DNA of 64,000 bases from Oscillospiraceae bacterium MB08-C2-2 (GCA_035621215.1 CP141729.1:1014944-1078943); one strand, 5' to 3'. Shown: positions 50,006-59,799, counted from the first letter of the stretch. Notes: generated by a model not told the origin, from the letters alone. Program-made: numbers and translations.

Positions 50006-51968
50006 GCTTTTCTCTAAATTGCTTTCCTTCCCTTTCAATAGGGCAAAGGAACTATGGAATAACAAAACATACAGGAGAATTGGCCTTGTGCTGATCCTCC
50101 TGTTTTTCTATCTGGCGGGTATTCTGGCGCAGTTCTTAAACAACCGGCACCAGTGGGTGCCGGGAAAGGAGCTGCACCTGCCCAGTGTCAATCCATTCAA
50201 ATGCCTTGTAATGCTATTTACCCCCTTTGGGATACAGGCAATTGGCGGGCTGTTCTGCTTTGTACTGATTTCAGGTCTACTCTTCTATCTGCTAAGCGAC
50301 AGCCGGGACCACCTTCGGTATGACAAAAAGCGCCGCTTCTATTACAGCACCAAGGGCACCTACGGCACAGCGGGCTGGATGGAACAAGCACGAACGGAGG
50401 AGGTGTTTATGCTGACGCCGATGGAGGAGGCTGATACAGCAACTGGTATCATCTATGGTCTCCGAGACGGAAGACTTGTATGCCGCAAGCCGGACAGCAG
50501 GCTCAACCCACACATTGCAGTATTGGGCGCATCCGGTTCCATGAAAAACCGTGCCTACGCCCGCAACGCTATTATTGCCAGTGCGCTTTCCGGCGAAAGC
50601 CTTGTGGTAACCGATCCCAAATCTGAGCTGCTGTCGGATACCCGGGGTTATCTGGAGGATATGGGCTATACCGTCAAGGCGCTCGATCTTGTGAATCCAA
50701 AGCGGAGTCACCGGTTTGACGGACTGGATGGCGTTTTGCAAAACCCGCTGGCGGTTTCGCAGATTGTGGAGGCGGTGATAGCCAACACAGGCGGCAGCAC
50801 GGGAGACTACTTGTTTGATACGGCGGAGGGATACCTGCTGTCCGCCCTGATTTTTCTGCAAATGGAAAACGGCAGCGACGAATATCCCAGCCTTGGCAGA
50901 GCCTACAAAACACTGCTTTCGGCCAAAAGCCCGGACGAGCTTTCGGAGCAGTTCTGTGTCTTGCCCGAGAATTCCCATGGAAGGCAGAAATGGAACCTCT
51001 TTTCCATGGCATCCGAGAATGTGCGGGGCAACGTGATGATTGGGCTGGGAGCACGGCTGCAGGTACTGGAGCATGAGGAAATCGCAGAGCTGATGGCGTA
51101 TCCTGACATGGATTTTACTGCTCTTGGCAAAGAGAGAACTGCCTATTTTTTAGTGCTGTCCGATCAGGACAATACCATGCGATTTATCTCCGCTATGTTC
51201 TTCTCTCTGCTCTTTATGCGGTTGGTGCACTATGCTGACAATGAATGTCCGGGTAAGCAGTTGCCGGTGGGCGTTAACCTGATTTTAGATGAATTCTGCA
51301 ACCTGGTAGGGGCCATTCACTCGTTTCACATCAAAATCAGTACGGTGCGAAGCCGCAACATTCGTATCGCAATTATCTGCCAGTCCATCGGGCAATTGCA
51401 GAACCGGTATCCGGATAACCTGTGGAGCGAAATCATCGGCAATACCGACACTATCTTGTTTTTGGGCTGTACCGACCCTCTGACCGCGGAGTTCATCAGC
51501 GACCGCACCGGCGAAATCACCATCGGAGTGGATACCACCATGCGGCAGCGAAGCCTGTTTATGCCCTTTGATCTGGAACCCAGCTACCGCCAAAGTGAGG
51601 GAGCAGGACGGCGTATGCTGCTGACTCCCGACGAGGTTCTGCGGCTGGAGCCTGAAAAAATGCTGATCATTCTCAAGGGAGAACAGGTGCTGGAAGCGGA
51701 GAAATTTGATTATACCCGAAATGCAGAAAGTCGGAAGTTTCGAACCGTAGAGCCGTTTCCCGTACGAAGCACAGTGAAACCTGTTGAGCGTAAAATCTCT
51801 ACACCATTAAAAGAGAGTGGCAGAAAAAAGCCCCGTTCATCTGCAAGCTTACACGGAAAGGCGGTGATGCAGCATGAAGCAGGCAGCCAGCTGAGCTTTT
51901 ATGATACGGCAGAAACACAAAATGACGTCTCGGCACAGAAAACCGTGCGTCCTGATTTAACAAAATAA
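49998..51968 (+). CDS. VirD4/TraG-type coupling ATPase
   Basis: 656 residues. Two N-terminal membrane segments (GLVLILLFFYLAGILAQFL and LFCFVLISGLLFYLL) precede a FtsK/VirD4-type ATPase. Walker A is LGASGSMKNRAYARN, a variant with Met-Lys-Asn instead of Gly-Lys-Thr (GASGSMK is known in Clostridia elements, but Asn in place of Thr/Ser is odd). LVVTDPKSEL, VNLILDEFCNLV (Walker B) and IAIICQSIGQLQ follow. It couples the relaxase-DNA complex to the transfer channel. No relaxase or VirB-type gene is in the window. Confidence 0.9.
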   Translation: MRKLFSKLLSFPFNRAKELWNNKTYRRIGLVLILLFFYLAGILAQFLNNRHQWVPGKELHLPSVNPFKCLVMLFTPFGIQAIGGLFCFVLISGLLFYLLSDSRDHLRYDKKRRFYYSTKGTYGTAGWMEQARTEEVFMLTPMEEADTATGIIYGLRDGRLVCRKPDSRLNPHIAVLGASGSMKNRAYARNAIIASALSGESLVVTDPKSELLSDTRGYLEDMGYTVKALDLVNPKRSHRFDGLDGVLQNPLAVSQIVEAVIANTGGSTGDYLFDTAEGYLLSALIFLQMENGSDEYPSLGRAYKTLLSAKSPDELSEQFCVLPENSHGRQKWNLFSMASENVRGNVMIGLGARLQVLEHEEIAELMAYPDMDFTALGKERTAYFLVLSDQDNTMRFISAMFFSLLFMRLVHYADNECPGKQLPVGVNLILDEFCNLVGAIHSFHIKISTVRSRNIRIAIICQSIGQLQNRYPDNLWSEIIGNTDTILFLGCTDPLTAEFISDRTGEITIGVDTTMRQRSLFMPFDLEPSYRQSEGAGRRMLLTPDEVLRLEPEKMLIILKGEQVLEAEKFDYTRNAESRKFRTVEPFPVRSTVKPVERKISTPLKESGRKKPRSSASLHGKAVMQHEAGSQLSFYDTAETQNDVSAQKTVRPDLTK

Positions 51969-51980
51969 CAGGAGGAGCTT

Positions 51981-53204
51981 ATGGAATACCTGGAGAACAT
52001 TTTGGAGCAGGAGTCGGATTTCCCGGAACAGACCGAACCGTCGCTGGAGGATTTGATGAGGGAGGGAGACATGCCGAATGAGCAGGAATACACCGAACAG
52101 GAAGAAGCCTCCGAAAAGCCGTCCAAAAAACGCCGTAAAAAGGCAGAAGAGAAACAAGGGCAGGAAGAACCTGTGGAGGAGCTATCCGTTTTGGATATCG
52201 GTGATGCGGAGACTTCCGACACAGAAGAAGAGCTGTATGATGAAGCTGTTTCCTCCGCGGAACAGGAACCGGGAACGGTAAAGCGCAGGAGGCGAACCCG
52301 GCAGGTTGAGCTTCTGGACGGCGAGGGTCGTGTCATTCAGGACCACCGCCCCATAGACGGCCAGCGGGAGCTTTCCCTGCTTAGTGCCGCACAGAACGGC
52401 AGACGCATCCTTTCCGCCACATTGGATGGCTTTGAAGCAGAGGAAGGAACCATGCCCCGGGCAGTCTTTTATGTGGGACCGGTCAAGGTCATGATCCCAT
52501 TTAACGAAATGGGATTCCGTTCGGGAGAAGAGGAGCCGGACCACATCGACGCTCGGCTGCGCATTGGCGCCATGCTGGGCGCGAAGATTTACTATATGGT
52601 GCGCGGCGTGGATATGGAAAACCGGGTGGTCGGAGCCAGCCGCCGGGATGCTATGAACCTGCGCCGCCGGACGGTTCTCAATGCCAAAAGCTCCAACGGA
52701 GAATACCGTGTCCGGGAGGGTGTGCGTTGTCTGGCCCAGCTTCTCTATGTAGACCGCTTCGTAGCCCGCGTTGAAATTTATGGTATGGAGGTCTACCTGC
52801 ATATCGGAGACATTTCCAACCTGTGGGGGAACGACATCCGGGAGGTTCTGCACATTGGCGAAGAGCGGCCGGTGGAGATCGTGGAGGTCATTCGGGATGA
52901 TGAAACCGGAGAAGCTGTATCCATTACCGCTTCCATGCGGCTGGCAGAGGAAGCGCCGCAGGTAGGGCTTCAGACACAGAACACCTATACCGGAACCATA
53001 TCGGGGTTTTCAGATACAGCATTCTATGTGAAAGCAGCCGGCATTCCACAGGAGATTCGTTGCCCTATTAAGTCCAATTATGTGGGGGAGCTGATGGAAA
53101 TGAATGATGTGGTCAAGTTTTATGTCCGTGCCATTTACGACGGCGTACCCACCGGCGCTATCCTGAAAATACTGAAAAAAGTCAACAACCGAACCTGGTA
53201 CTGA
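51981..53204 (+). CDS. S1-domain protein of a conjugative element
   Basis: 407 residues. The first ~120 are acidic and low-complexity with Lys/Arg runs (KPSKKRRKKAEEK, KRRRRTRQ). Two OB/S1-type repeats follow: about residues 235-310 (YRVREGVRCLAQLLYVDRFV, YLHIGDISNLWGND) and 335-400 (YTGTISGFSDTAFYVKAAG). S1 domains bind RNA or single-stranded DNA. Such proteins accompany VirD4 genes in Clostridia elements, but the role is undescribed. The start at 51981 follows GGAGGAGCTT. Confidence 0.7.
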   Translation: MEYLENILEQESDFPEQTEPSLEDLMREGDMPNEQEYTEQEEASEKPSKKRRKKAEEKQGQEEPVEELSVLDIGDAETSDTEEELYDEAVSSAEQEPGTVKRRRRTRQVELLDGEGRVIQDHRPIDGQRELSLLSAAQNGRRILSATLDGFEAEEGTMPRAVFYVGPVKVMIPFNEMGFRSGEEEPDHIDARLRIGAMLGAKIYYMVRGVDMENRVVGASRRDAMNLRRRTVLNAKSSNGEYRVREGVRCLAQLLYVDRFVARVEIYGMEVYLHIGDISNLWGNDIREVLHIGEERPVEIVEVIRDDETGEAVSITASMRLAEEAPQVGLQTQNTYTGTISGFSDTAFYVKAAGIPQEIRCPIKSNYVGELMEMNDVVKFYVRAIYDGVPTGAILKILKKVNNRTWY

Positions 53205-53233
53205 TAGCGGCTCGGTTGTTCACAGAAAGGAGC

Positions 53234-53266
53234 GGAGCGGGGATTATCCCCGCTCCCATTGTTTTT
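53234..53266 (+). terminator. Terminator-like hairpin immediately before a start codon
   Basis: GGAGCGGGG (53234-53242) pairs with CCCCGCTCC (53248-53256), followed by CATTGTTTTT. The next gene starts at 53267, so its ribosome site would be in or beside the hairpin. Confidence 0.55.
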
Positions 53267-53692
53267 ATGGATATTCATGCTTTTAACGAGCTGTTTGAGC
53301 TATGCCGCAAGGCACCGGATACAGAGAAAATCCACGTCAAGGTTCTGCACAGCTCCTTGCATGGGAGAACGCTTCCGATGATTGTGACTGAAAGGCAGAG
53401 AACAGGCTTTGTGACCCTTACAGGCTGTTATCCCATAACAAGAAAAGCCTACCTTGCATCGTTGGATTCGGAAGGGTTGGCACGGTTTAACCTGAGCAAT
53501 ATCTATAGTACCCGCAACGCAGTGGTTACAGGCGGCATTGCAGAAAGCAGCGGACTATTTCTGGTCTATGCCATCGTGGATGCGCCATTTTTTGAAGAAA
53601 CACTCTACGAAACGCTTCGCAAGGCGGTGGATACGCTGTATATGCAGTTTGTAACAGGCGGGGCTAAAAGAGAGGCGGCAGACTATGTTTAA
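53267..53692 (+). CDS. Conjugative-element protein, unknown family (A)
   Basis: 141 residues, soluble, mixed alpha/beta (MDIHAFNELFELCRKAPDTE, HVKVLHSSLHGRTLPMIVTE, SSGLFLVYAIVDAPFFEETL). No motif is recognised. The ATG at 53267 lacks a clear Shine-Dalgarno; a TTG at 53216 would add 17 residues across the hairpin. It overlaps the next gene by 8 bases, so the two are probably coupled. Confidence 0.6.
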   Translation: MDIHAFNELFELCRKAPDTEKIHVKVLHSSLHGRTLPMIVTERQRTGFVTLTGCYPITRKAYLASLDSEGLARFNLSNIYSTRNAVVTGGIAESSGLFLVYAIVDAPFFEETLYETLRKAVDTLYMQFVTGGAKREAADYV

Positions 53693-54110
53693 CAACAACA
53701 CTATGATTGAAAAGCTGGAAGCCGCACTGGCGCAGAAACTGCGTGCACTCAATCACTATGTATCGGAAGCAAACCGCTTCAATGTTTCCATCCGGCAAAA
53801 TGAACTGTTTGAAAAGAAGCAGTCTGTGGTTTTTATCTTTAAAATTACATCGAAGTATGGATTTTTGGAGTTCTGCTGCCCGCTTACTGGTGAACAGCGT
53901 AAACGCCTGGATGAGGCAGGGTATGTTCCACATCTGAGATGCGACAAATATCTGAAGGTGGGGACGGAGGAATGTATGGACCGCCCTTATGCCTACGCCA
54001 ATATCCAATTCCCGTTGGGCAGTAGCGCTTTGGATTTTATGACAGCTCTGGAATATCTGCATAAGGAGCTGGAATTATTTTTGGCGGCGCTGGACCTTGA
54101 AAAATTATAG
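53685..54110 (+). CDS. Conjugative-element protein, unknown family (B)
   Basis: 141 residues, soluble. A helical start (MIEKLEAALAQKLRALNHYVSEAN) is followed by strands (VVFIFKITSKYGFLEFCCPL) and a helical end. No family is recognised. It ends the operon-like run of element genes; a gene-free stretch with a long imperfect inverted repeat follows. Confidence 0.6.
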   Translation: MFNNNTMIEKLEAALAQKLRALNHYVSEANRFNVSIRQNELFEKKQSVVFIFKITSKYGFLEFCCPLTGEQRKRLDEAGYVPHLRCDKYLKVGTEECMDRPYAYANIQFPLGSSALDFMTALEYLHKELELFLAALDLEKL

Positions 54111-54132
54111 AATGACTAGGAGCTATACGGGC

Positions 54133-54213
54133 TTGAGCACAGTATGCCATGACTTACGCACGGATGAGCGTACCGCTGCGTATAATCGTTTCCTAGGGCT
54201 GTGCTGTACTCAA
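54133..54213. repeat. Long imperfect inverted repeat ahead of the excisionase gene
   Basis: TTGAGCACAGTA (54133-54144) pairs, with two mismatches, with TGCTGTACTCAA (54202-54213). An inner TACGC/GCGTA pair lies between. No coding frame. It may be a recombination-protein site, transfer-origin remnant or structured RNA. Confidence 0.45.
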
Positions 54214-54275
54214 TTTGTTGTTATGGATTGATAATGTTTTATTAGCTCATTTTTCAAATGGAAAGGAGCGTATTG

Positions 54276-54467
54276 ATGAAAACAACCTACCCTTCTCATG
54301 ATAAAAAATTTCTAGCTGCAAATGATGTCGCTGATATTCTAAATGTTTCAAGGAGCACCGCCTACAGAATAATCCGACATCTAAATGATGATTTGAAAAA
54401 ATCCGGAAAAATCACTATTGCAGGTAAAATATCCTCTAAATATTTTTATGAAAATGTTTACTTATAG
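54276..54467 (+). CDS. Excisionase-type HTH protein
   Basis: 63 residues. LAANDVADILNVSRSTAYRIIRHLNDDLKKSGKITIAGKISSKYFYE is the excisionase/HTH_17 pattern, carried just before a tyrosine integrase gene (gap 68 bases). It would bend DNA at the attachment site and favour excision. ATG 54276 follows AAAGGAG. Intact. Confidence 0.8.
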   Translation: MKTTYPSHDKKFLAANDVADILNVSRSTAYRIIRHLNDDLKKSGKITIAGKISSKYFYENVYL

Positions 54468-54535
54468 TAATCCTGCTTGTACTTCAGACATATGCAATGC
54501 TACAATATACTCGTGGTAGCAGAAGGAGGTGCAAA

Positions 54536-55595
54536 TGCCTACCTACAAGGACGAAAAAACCAGATTGTGGTATTGCAAATTTGTTTTTACTGATTGGACA
54601 GGCAAAAAGACTCAGAAAAAAAAAGATGGGCTTTAAGTTGCAAAAAGAGGCGAAGGCGTACGAAACAGAGTTTTTAAGTAAGGCGCATGCTTCTTGCGAC
54701 ATGCTATTTTCTTCCCTCATTGAACTATATATGGAGGATTGCAAGCCGCGCTTAAAACCCACAACCTATTCAAACAAAGAATTCCTAATCGGCGCCCATG
54801 TATTGCCCTACTTTGGGCATACGCCAATCAACAAGATATCCGCAACTACAATTGGGAAATGGCAAACGACACTTATTTCGCATCCCACCTGTTATAGCGA
54901 AACGTATCTAAAAACCGTGCATAACCAAGTCTCCGCAATCTTTAACTTTGCCTGTAAATACTACAGGCTCCCGGAAAACCCTGCCCGGATTTGTGGGGCT
55001 ATGGGAAAGAAAAATGCGGACTGTATGTTGTTTTGGACGGTGGATGAGTTTAAGAAGTTCGTTGCGGCTGTTGATGATAAGATTGTTTCCACTACAATTT
55101 TCAATCTACTTTTCTGGTCTGGAATGCGCTCTGGAGAAATGCTTGCGCTGACCTTAAACGACTTCGACTTTGATGCGAACACAGTGTCTATCAACAAAAA
55201 CTACGCACGGCTCGACAACGAGGATTTAATCCTCGAGCCGAAAACACCAAAAAGCAAACGAAAAGTTACCTTGCCACCTTTTGCCTGCGACCTTATAAAG
55301 TATTACGTTGAAAAACTTGTAGATTACGAACCGGATGAACGCTTACTCAACGTAACAAAGTATTATCTCAAACATGAGATGAACAGAGGCTGTAAGAAAA
55401 GCGGTGTCAAGGTTATCAGAATTCATGACCTTCGCCATAGCCACGCAAGCCTGCTGATTGAGATGGGGTTCTCCCCATTGTTGATTAGTGAACGGCTGGG
55501 CCATGAAGATATAAAAAACCACTTTGCAGACCTATTCGCATCTTTACCCAAATAAACAGGGCGAGGTGGCTGAAAGGCTTCAAAGTTTCTTTTAG
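54536..55595 (+). pseudogene. int: Tyrosine integrase gene with two one-base frameshifts
   Basis: The start frame reads MPTYKDEKTRLWYCKFVFTD, then WTGKKTQKKKDGL and stops. The long frame then carries the SAM-like N-domain and catalytic Arg/His motifs (LLFWSGMRSGEMLALTL, HDLRHSHASLL, SERLGHEDI). The frame is lost again after GHEDIK. The true end in another frame reads TTLQTYSHLYPNKQGEVAERLQ, with the nucleophile Tyr. Both breaks are one extra A in A-runs (A9 at 54616-54624, A6 at 55512-55518). Removing them restores one ~350-residue integrase, so this is a pseudogene, slippage-dependent, or misread. Confidence 0.8.
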
Positions 55596-55639
55596 CCCCA
55601 TTTCGTGTACCTTTTGTGTACTCGGAGATGAAGTCAAAA

Positions 55640-56350
55640 CCTCCGGCTAAGCCGGAGGCTTGAATAAGCCCTAGAAGGGCACAATACAGACAGTACCCCT
55701 AAAGGGGTCCCGAAAGATCTGCCATCCGCATTGCTTTCTCGGGCAACCCCTAAAGGGGTACGTTTTTATGCCTTGGTGTTCTTGCTACCCGTAAACGGGT
55801 CAGTGTACTCCTTGAGACTCATCTGATCGGATAGCTCATCTTCCTCCAATTGCTTTTTGATATACTCCTGTATCTGCTTTTTATTCCGCCCTACTGTATC
55901 CACATAATACCCTCTTGCCCAGAAATGCCTATTTCCATATTTGTACTTCAAATTTGCATGACGGTCGAATATCATTAAGCTGCTCTTCCCTTTTAGATAC
56001 CCCATTATCTGCGATACACTAAACTTTGGTGGTATACTGATTAGCATATGGATGTGATCTGGACATGCGTTCGCTTCTATAATTTCTACCCCTTTTTGAT
56101 CACACAATTTCCTTAGGATAAACCCTATGTCTGCTTTAATTTCCCGATATATTACTTGTCTCCTGTATTTTGGTGCAAATACTACGTGGTATTGACATCT
56201 CCACTTGGTATGTTCTAAACTGTTTATGTCTTTCATTTAAAGACCTCCTCGATTTTTTAGTTAGGTTGGCAGACCTTAACTTTTAATATATCGGGGAGCT
56301 TTTTTCTTGTCCATACCTATAAGGTCTTTCTCCACCGGCAAAGCCGGTGG
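55640..56350 (-). mobile_element. IS200/IS605-type element (tnpA only)
   Basis: The transposase gene lies between two subterminal hairpins, CCTCCGGC-TAA-GCCGGAGG (55640-55658) and CCACCGGC-AAA-GCCGGTGG (56332-56350), as expected for Y1 transposase elements. Exact ends are not visible because the family leaves no target duplication. Two ACCCCTAAAGGGGT palindromes occur near 55697 and 55746. Confidence 0.75.
55766..56236 (-). CDS. tnpA: IS200/IS605-family TnpA transposase
   Basis: 156 residues, normal length. The HUH motif is PDHIHMLIS and the nucleophile Tyr lies in ARGYYVDTVGRNKKQIQEYI. WRCQYHVVFAPKYRRQVIY is the usual N-terminus. TnpA moves single-stranded DNA between hairpin-marked ends. 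No TnpB gene accompanies it. The start at 56236 has AGGAGG ahead. Intact. Confidence 0.93.
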   Translation of the reverse strand: MKDINSLEHTKWRCQYHVVFAPKYRRQVIYREIKADIGFILRKLCDQKGVEIIEANACPDHIHMLISIPPKFSVSQIMGYLKGKSSLMIFDRHANLKYKYGNRHFWARGYYVDTVGRNKKQIQEYIKKQLEEDELSDQMSLKEYTDPFTGSKNTKA

Positions 56351-56365
56351 TTCTTAAGCAAAAGA

Positions 56366-56401
56366 AAGCCGCAAACCCTGTATTCATCAGGATTTGCGGC
56401 T
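56366..56401 (-). terminator. guaA terminator
   Basis: AGCCGCAAA (56367-56375) pairs with TTTGCGGCT (56393-56401), with an inner CCTG/CAGG. On the minus strand the tail is TTCTTTTGC. Confidence 0.7.
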
Positions 56402-56410
56402 GGGTATTCG

Positions 56411-57943
56411 TTATTCCCACTCAATGGTTGCAGGGGGCTTGCTGGTAATGTCATATACAATACGGTTAATATGCCGCACCTCGTTGATAATACGCCCGGA
56501 AATCCGCTCAAGCAGCTCATAAGGAATGCGTGCCCAATCGGCTGTCATAAAGTCGGAGGTAGTCACGCCACGGAGGGCCAAGGTATAGTCATAGGTGCGC
56601 TCATCGCCCATAACGCCAACCGAACGCATATCGGTGAGCACCGCAAAATACTGGTGAATATCCCGGTCAAGGCCAGCTTTTACCACCTCGTCACGGAAAA
56701 TAAAGTCTGCTTCACGCAAAATAGCCAGCTTGGGTTCGCTAACCTCTCCGATTACCCGAATGGCAAGGCCGGGACCCGGGAAAGGCTGGCGCCATACAAG
56801 GGTATCCGGCAGGCCCAGCGCAGTACCCAAACGGCGAACCTCATCCTTAAAAAGCAGGCGCAGAGGCTCCACAATTTCTTTGAAATCCACAAAATCCGGG
56901 AGCCCGCCCACATTGTGGTGGCTCTTGATCACAGCGGCATCGCCGGTACCGGATTCAATGACATCAGGATAGATGGTACCCTGAGCCAGAAAATCCACCT
57001 TGCCGATCTTTTTGCCTTCCTGCTCAAAGACCCGGATAAACTCCTCACCGATAATCTTGCGCTTGGCTTCCGGCTCAGTAACCCCGGCCAACCTGCCAAG
57101 AAAACGCTCTCCCGCATTGACCCGGATAAAATTGATATCCTTATTGCCGAAAACAGCCTCAACCTCATCCCCTTCGTTTTTGCGCATCAGTCCGTGATCC
57201 ACAAAAATACAGGTCAGCTGGCTTCCAACCGCTTCGCTGAGCAGCGCCGCTACCACAGAGCTATCCACACCGCCGGAAAGAGCCAGCAGCACCTTGCCGT
57301 CGCCAACCTGCTTGCGAATGGTTTCCACAGCCGTTTTGGCATAGTCCTCCATGGTCCAGTCGCCGGCTGCACCGCAAACGTTGAAAAGGAAGTTTTTCAG
57401 CATAACAATGCCATTCTGGGTATGCACCACCTCGGGATGGAACTGCATGCCATACAGCTGGCGGGAGGTATCCTCCAAAGCGGCAGCAGGAGTGGCATTG
57501 GTGTGGGCCGTGGTGCAAAAACCCTCAGGGAGCTGATCGATATAATCGGTATGGCTCATCCAAGTAACAGCCTTTTCGGGCAGGCCCTTAAACAAAAGGC
57601 TGTCCTGCTTAAAGAAGGTATCGGTTTTGCCGTATTCCCGGTTATCGGGAGAGGTTACATGCCCGCCCAATTTATGGGCCATGAGCTGAGCGCCATAGCA
57701 AAGCCCCAAAACCGGAACACCCAAACGGAAAATCTCCGCATCCACCGAGGGCGCACCCTCTGCGTAAACGCTGTTGGGCCCTCCGGTGAAGATGATCCCG
57801 ATGGGGTTCTTTGCTTTAATTTCCTGCAAAGAAAGCTTATAGGGATGAACTTCACAATATACATTGCATTCCCGGACACGGCGGGCGATAAGCTGATTAT
57901 ACTGACCGCCAAAATCCAGTATCAGAATCATTTGATTGGCCAT
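56411..57943 (-). CDS. guaA: GMP synthase (glutamine-hydrolysing)
   Basis: 510 residues, full length. The glutaminase domain carries the Cys nucleophile in [10 protein letters not shown] and the His/Glu in [10 protein letters not shown]. The ATP-pyrophosphatase has [16 protein letters not shown], and the C-terminal dimerisation domain ends [25 protein letters not shown]. It converts XMP to GMP using glutamine and ATP. It starts at 57943 after GAGGAGCATCC. A TTGACT element near 58011 on the minus strand may be its -35 box. No purine riboswitch was recognised. Confidence 0.97.
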   Translation of the reverse strand: MANQMILILDFGGQYNQLIARRVRECNVYCEVHPYKLSLQEIKAKNPIGIIFTGGPNSVYAEGAPSVDAEIFRLGVPVLGLCYGAQLMAHKLGGHVTSPDNREYGKTDTFFKQDSLLFKGLPEKAVTWMSHTDYIDQLPEGFCTTAHTNATPAAALEDTSRQLYGMQFHPEVVHTQNGIVMLKNFLFNVCGAAGDWTMEDYAKTAVETIRKQVGDGKVLLALSGGVDSSVVAALLSEAVGSQLTCIFVDHGLMRKNEGDEVEAVFGNKDINFIRVNAGERFLGRLAGVTEPEAKRKIIGEEFIRVFEQEGKKIGKVDFLAQGTIYPDVIESGTGDAAVIKSHHNVGGLPDFVDFKEIVEPLRLLFKDEVRRLGTALGLPDTLVWRQPFPGPGLAIRVIGEVSEPKLAILREADFIFRDEVVKAGLDRDIHQYFAVLTDMRSVGVMGDERTYDYTLALRGVTTSDFMTADWARIPYELLERISGRIINEVRHINRIVYDITSKPPATIEWE

Positions 57944-58209
57944 GGATGCTCCTCGACTTTCTTAGTTTCTTTCTACCGTATATTTTGACATGTTCATCCC
58001 CAAAAAGTCAAGTGTAACCCTTGCATTAAACAAAATAATTCTGCTTTTTTCGTACGAAACAGAGAATTTTGAGGAATTTTCTTTTCGCTGGACATTGCCT
58101 GCATCAAAACCATGCACCCGTGCCTTCGCATAAACCGAGAGCCTTTGCTAAGAATAGTTTTACAGCCTAAAAATCTTGGCCACAATGCAGGAAACTCTTA
58201 GCAAAAAGG

Positions 58210-59481
58210 ATGGCGATTTCTGTGAAACGTCTTAAAATAGCTTTACTATGCGTTTTATCTGCTTATTCCATGAGCGTGGGTGTGCTGGCACTCAGCCCCT
58301 TTTCTATGCGAACCGCCCTGAGCTCACCCCGGCTGGTAAATGGTGTTATTTCGGTCACCCAAGGCGAAGTTCTCTCCTTTTCGGCGCGGGATTTAGAGCT
58401 TCGAACCTCTTTGCAGCCCGGCGAGCTGGAAGGACTTACCATCACCTCTCTTCCCGATCCCCGGCAAGGCCGCCTGATGCTGGGAGAAACACCAGTGCTC
58501 CAATACCAGCGGCTGACCCGCAGCGAAATTCAGAGGCTGACGTTTGAGCCAGAAAAACAGCTTGTGAACAGCAGCTTTTCTTTTATCCCCCAAGGGGGTG
58601 AAGCGGTCACGGCGAGCCTTTCCATTAAGGGGCTGGCCAGTGGTAATCTGCCCCCCGTTGTGGAGGGCATGAGTATTTCCACCGTGGAAAACATTGCTGT
58701 GCAGAGTTACCTGAATGTTTACGATTCCGAAGGCGATGCCGTGAGCATTCAAGTCACACAGCGCCCCACCCGGGGTGAGGTAACCTTTGACGGAAAAGCC
58801 TTTCGCTATCGTCCATACCAGAACATGATCGGCCCGGACAGCTTCACTGTGTGTGCCGTGGACAGCGCCTACAATTTTTCAAAAGAAGCAACGATCAACG
58901 TTGAAATCGAAAAGAGCCCTCTCGGATTTGTTTTTACTGATATGAAAAATAGCCCTTCTGCTTATGCCGCAATAAAGCTGCACCAAAGTGGTGTGGCCAC
59001 CGGCCAGCGGGTGGGCAACCAGTGGTTCTTCTATCCCGAACACCAAATGACAAAAGGCGAATTTCTGGTTATGCTGCTGGCGGCTATCGGGCAGGATAAG
59101 AGCCTCCCCCCCACAGTCAACACCGGCCTGCCCAGCGACAGTATCATCCCAAGCTGGCTCAAGCCTTATGTGAAGCAAGGCCTTGCACTGGGTATCCTTG
59201 CAAAAAATGAGGATTTTCTTCCCGACCAGATCCCGACCCGGGCAGAGGCCGTGATTCTTACTGATCGTGCGGCGGGTATCACCGATGTGAAGCAATACAA
59301 CCTGCAAATAAGCGATCTATCGGATATTCCAAGCTGGGCCATGCAGTCCTATATGGATTTGGCCGCCTATAAAATGCTGGATCTTTACGACGGTTCCGCC
59401 CACCCTTCCCAGCCTTTAACCAACAGCTACTGTGCTGATCTGATTTGGCAGCTGTATAAGCATTCCCATCGCTCTGCTTGA
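58210..59481 (+). CDS. Surface protein with cadherin-like and SLH domains
   Basis: 423 residues. A signal peptide (ALLCVLSAYSMSVGVLA) is followed by a beta-rich part. One Ig/cadherin-like repeat lies around residues 150-235 (YLNVYDSEGDAVSIQVTQRPTRG, RYRPYQNMIGPDSFTVCAVD). Three SLH-like modules of about 55 residues follow to the end (FTDMKNSPSAYAAIKLHQSG, SWLKPYVKQGLALGIL, SWAMQSYMDLAAYKML). SLH repeats anchor proteins to cell-wall polymers. The start is 58210 or GTG 58222; the Shine-Dalgarno AAAAAGG fits neither well. Confidence 0.75.
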   Translation: MAISVKRLKIALLCVLSAYSMSVGVLALSPFSMRTALSSPRLVNGVISVTQGEVLSFSARDLELRTSLQPGELEGLTITSLPDPRQGRLMLGETPVLQYQRLTRSEIQRLTFEPEKQLVNSSFSFIPQGGEAVTASLSIKGLASGNLPPVVEGMSISTVENIAVQSYLNVYDSEGDAVSIQVTQRPTRGEVTFDGKAFRYRPYQNMIGPDSFTVCAVDSAYNFSKEATINVEIEKSPLGFVFTDMKNSPSAYAAIKLHQSGVATGQRVGNQWFFYPEHQMTKGEFLVMLLAAIGQDKSLPPTVNTGLPSDSIIPSWLKPYVKQGLALGILAKNEDFLPDQIPTRAEAVILTDRAAGITDVKQYNLQISDLSDIPSWAMQSYMDLAAYKMLDLYDGSAHPSQPLTNSYCADLIWQLYKHSHRSA

Positions 59482-59544
59482 GTTGAGATACCAAGAACAC
59501 CACCCACATCTTTTAATTATTTTTACCCTTTATGAAAATACTTC

Positions 59545-59574
59545 TTGACAAAAGCCCTTTACCGGGTGTAAAGT
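59545..59574 (+). promoter_or_regulatory. Promoter of the first DAHP synthase leader
   Basis: TTGACA (59545-59550), 18-base spacer, TAAAGT (59569-59574). A ~30-base gap leads to the leader peptide start. Confidence 0.65.
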
Positions 59575-59610
59575 TACCACAAAGAATTTTGCTCGAAAAA
59601 GGAGCCTTTC

Positions 59611-59724
59611 ATGGCTAAGCTTTTTTCCAACGCTGTTTATACCTACGGTTATCTGGGCTATTATCGCCCGGATTATTTTAGCTTGGAAAAAAGAATGTGC
59701 TTAGCCGAAAGCTTGGGAGGCTGA
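59611..59724 (+). CDS. Tyr/Phe-rich leader peptide of the first DAHP synthase gene
   Basis: 37 codons with a clear Shine-Dalgarno (AAAAAGGAGCC). Residues 10-23 read YTYGYLGYYRPDYF: six Tyr and one Phe in 14 positions. A second Phe is at residue 5. There is no Trp. A small hairpin (59715-59734) overlaps the stop, and a strong terminator follows at 59758-59787, before aroF. This is the layout of an attenuator in which a ribosome stalled at Tyr codons prevents termination. The layout is seen; the mechanism is inferred from enterobacterial attenuators. Confidence 0.8.
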   Translation: MAKLFSNAVYTYGYLGYYRPDYFSLEKRMCLAESLGG

Positions 59725-59757
59725 AAGGTCTCCCTGACCAAATAGGTGTAATCTTTG

Positions 59758-59799
59758 CGCCGGTGCTTTTGGAAAAAAGCACCGGCGTTTTATTTTTTC
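59758..59799 (+). terminator. Attenuator terminator ahead of the first DAHP synthase gene
   Basis: A perfect 13-bp GC-rich stem (59758-59770 with 59775-59787) with a GGAA loop is followed by TTTATTTTTTCT. It lies 29-70 bases before the aroF start, between leader peptide and gene. Confidence 0.85.

Noticed and set aside
55697-55760. Repeated ACCCCTAAAGGGGT as a CRISPR-like repeat
   Set aside because: Only two copies, palindromic, in IS200-type end DNA; no spacers or cas genes.
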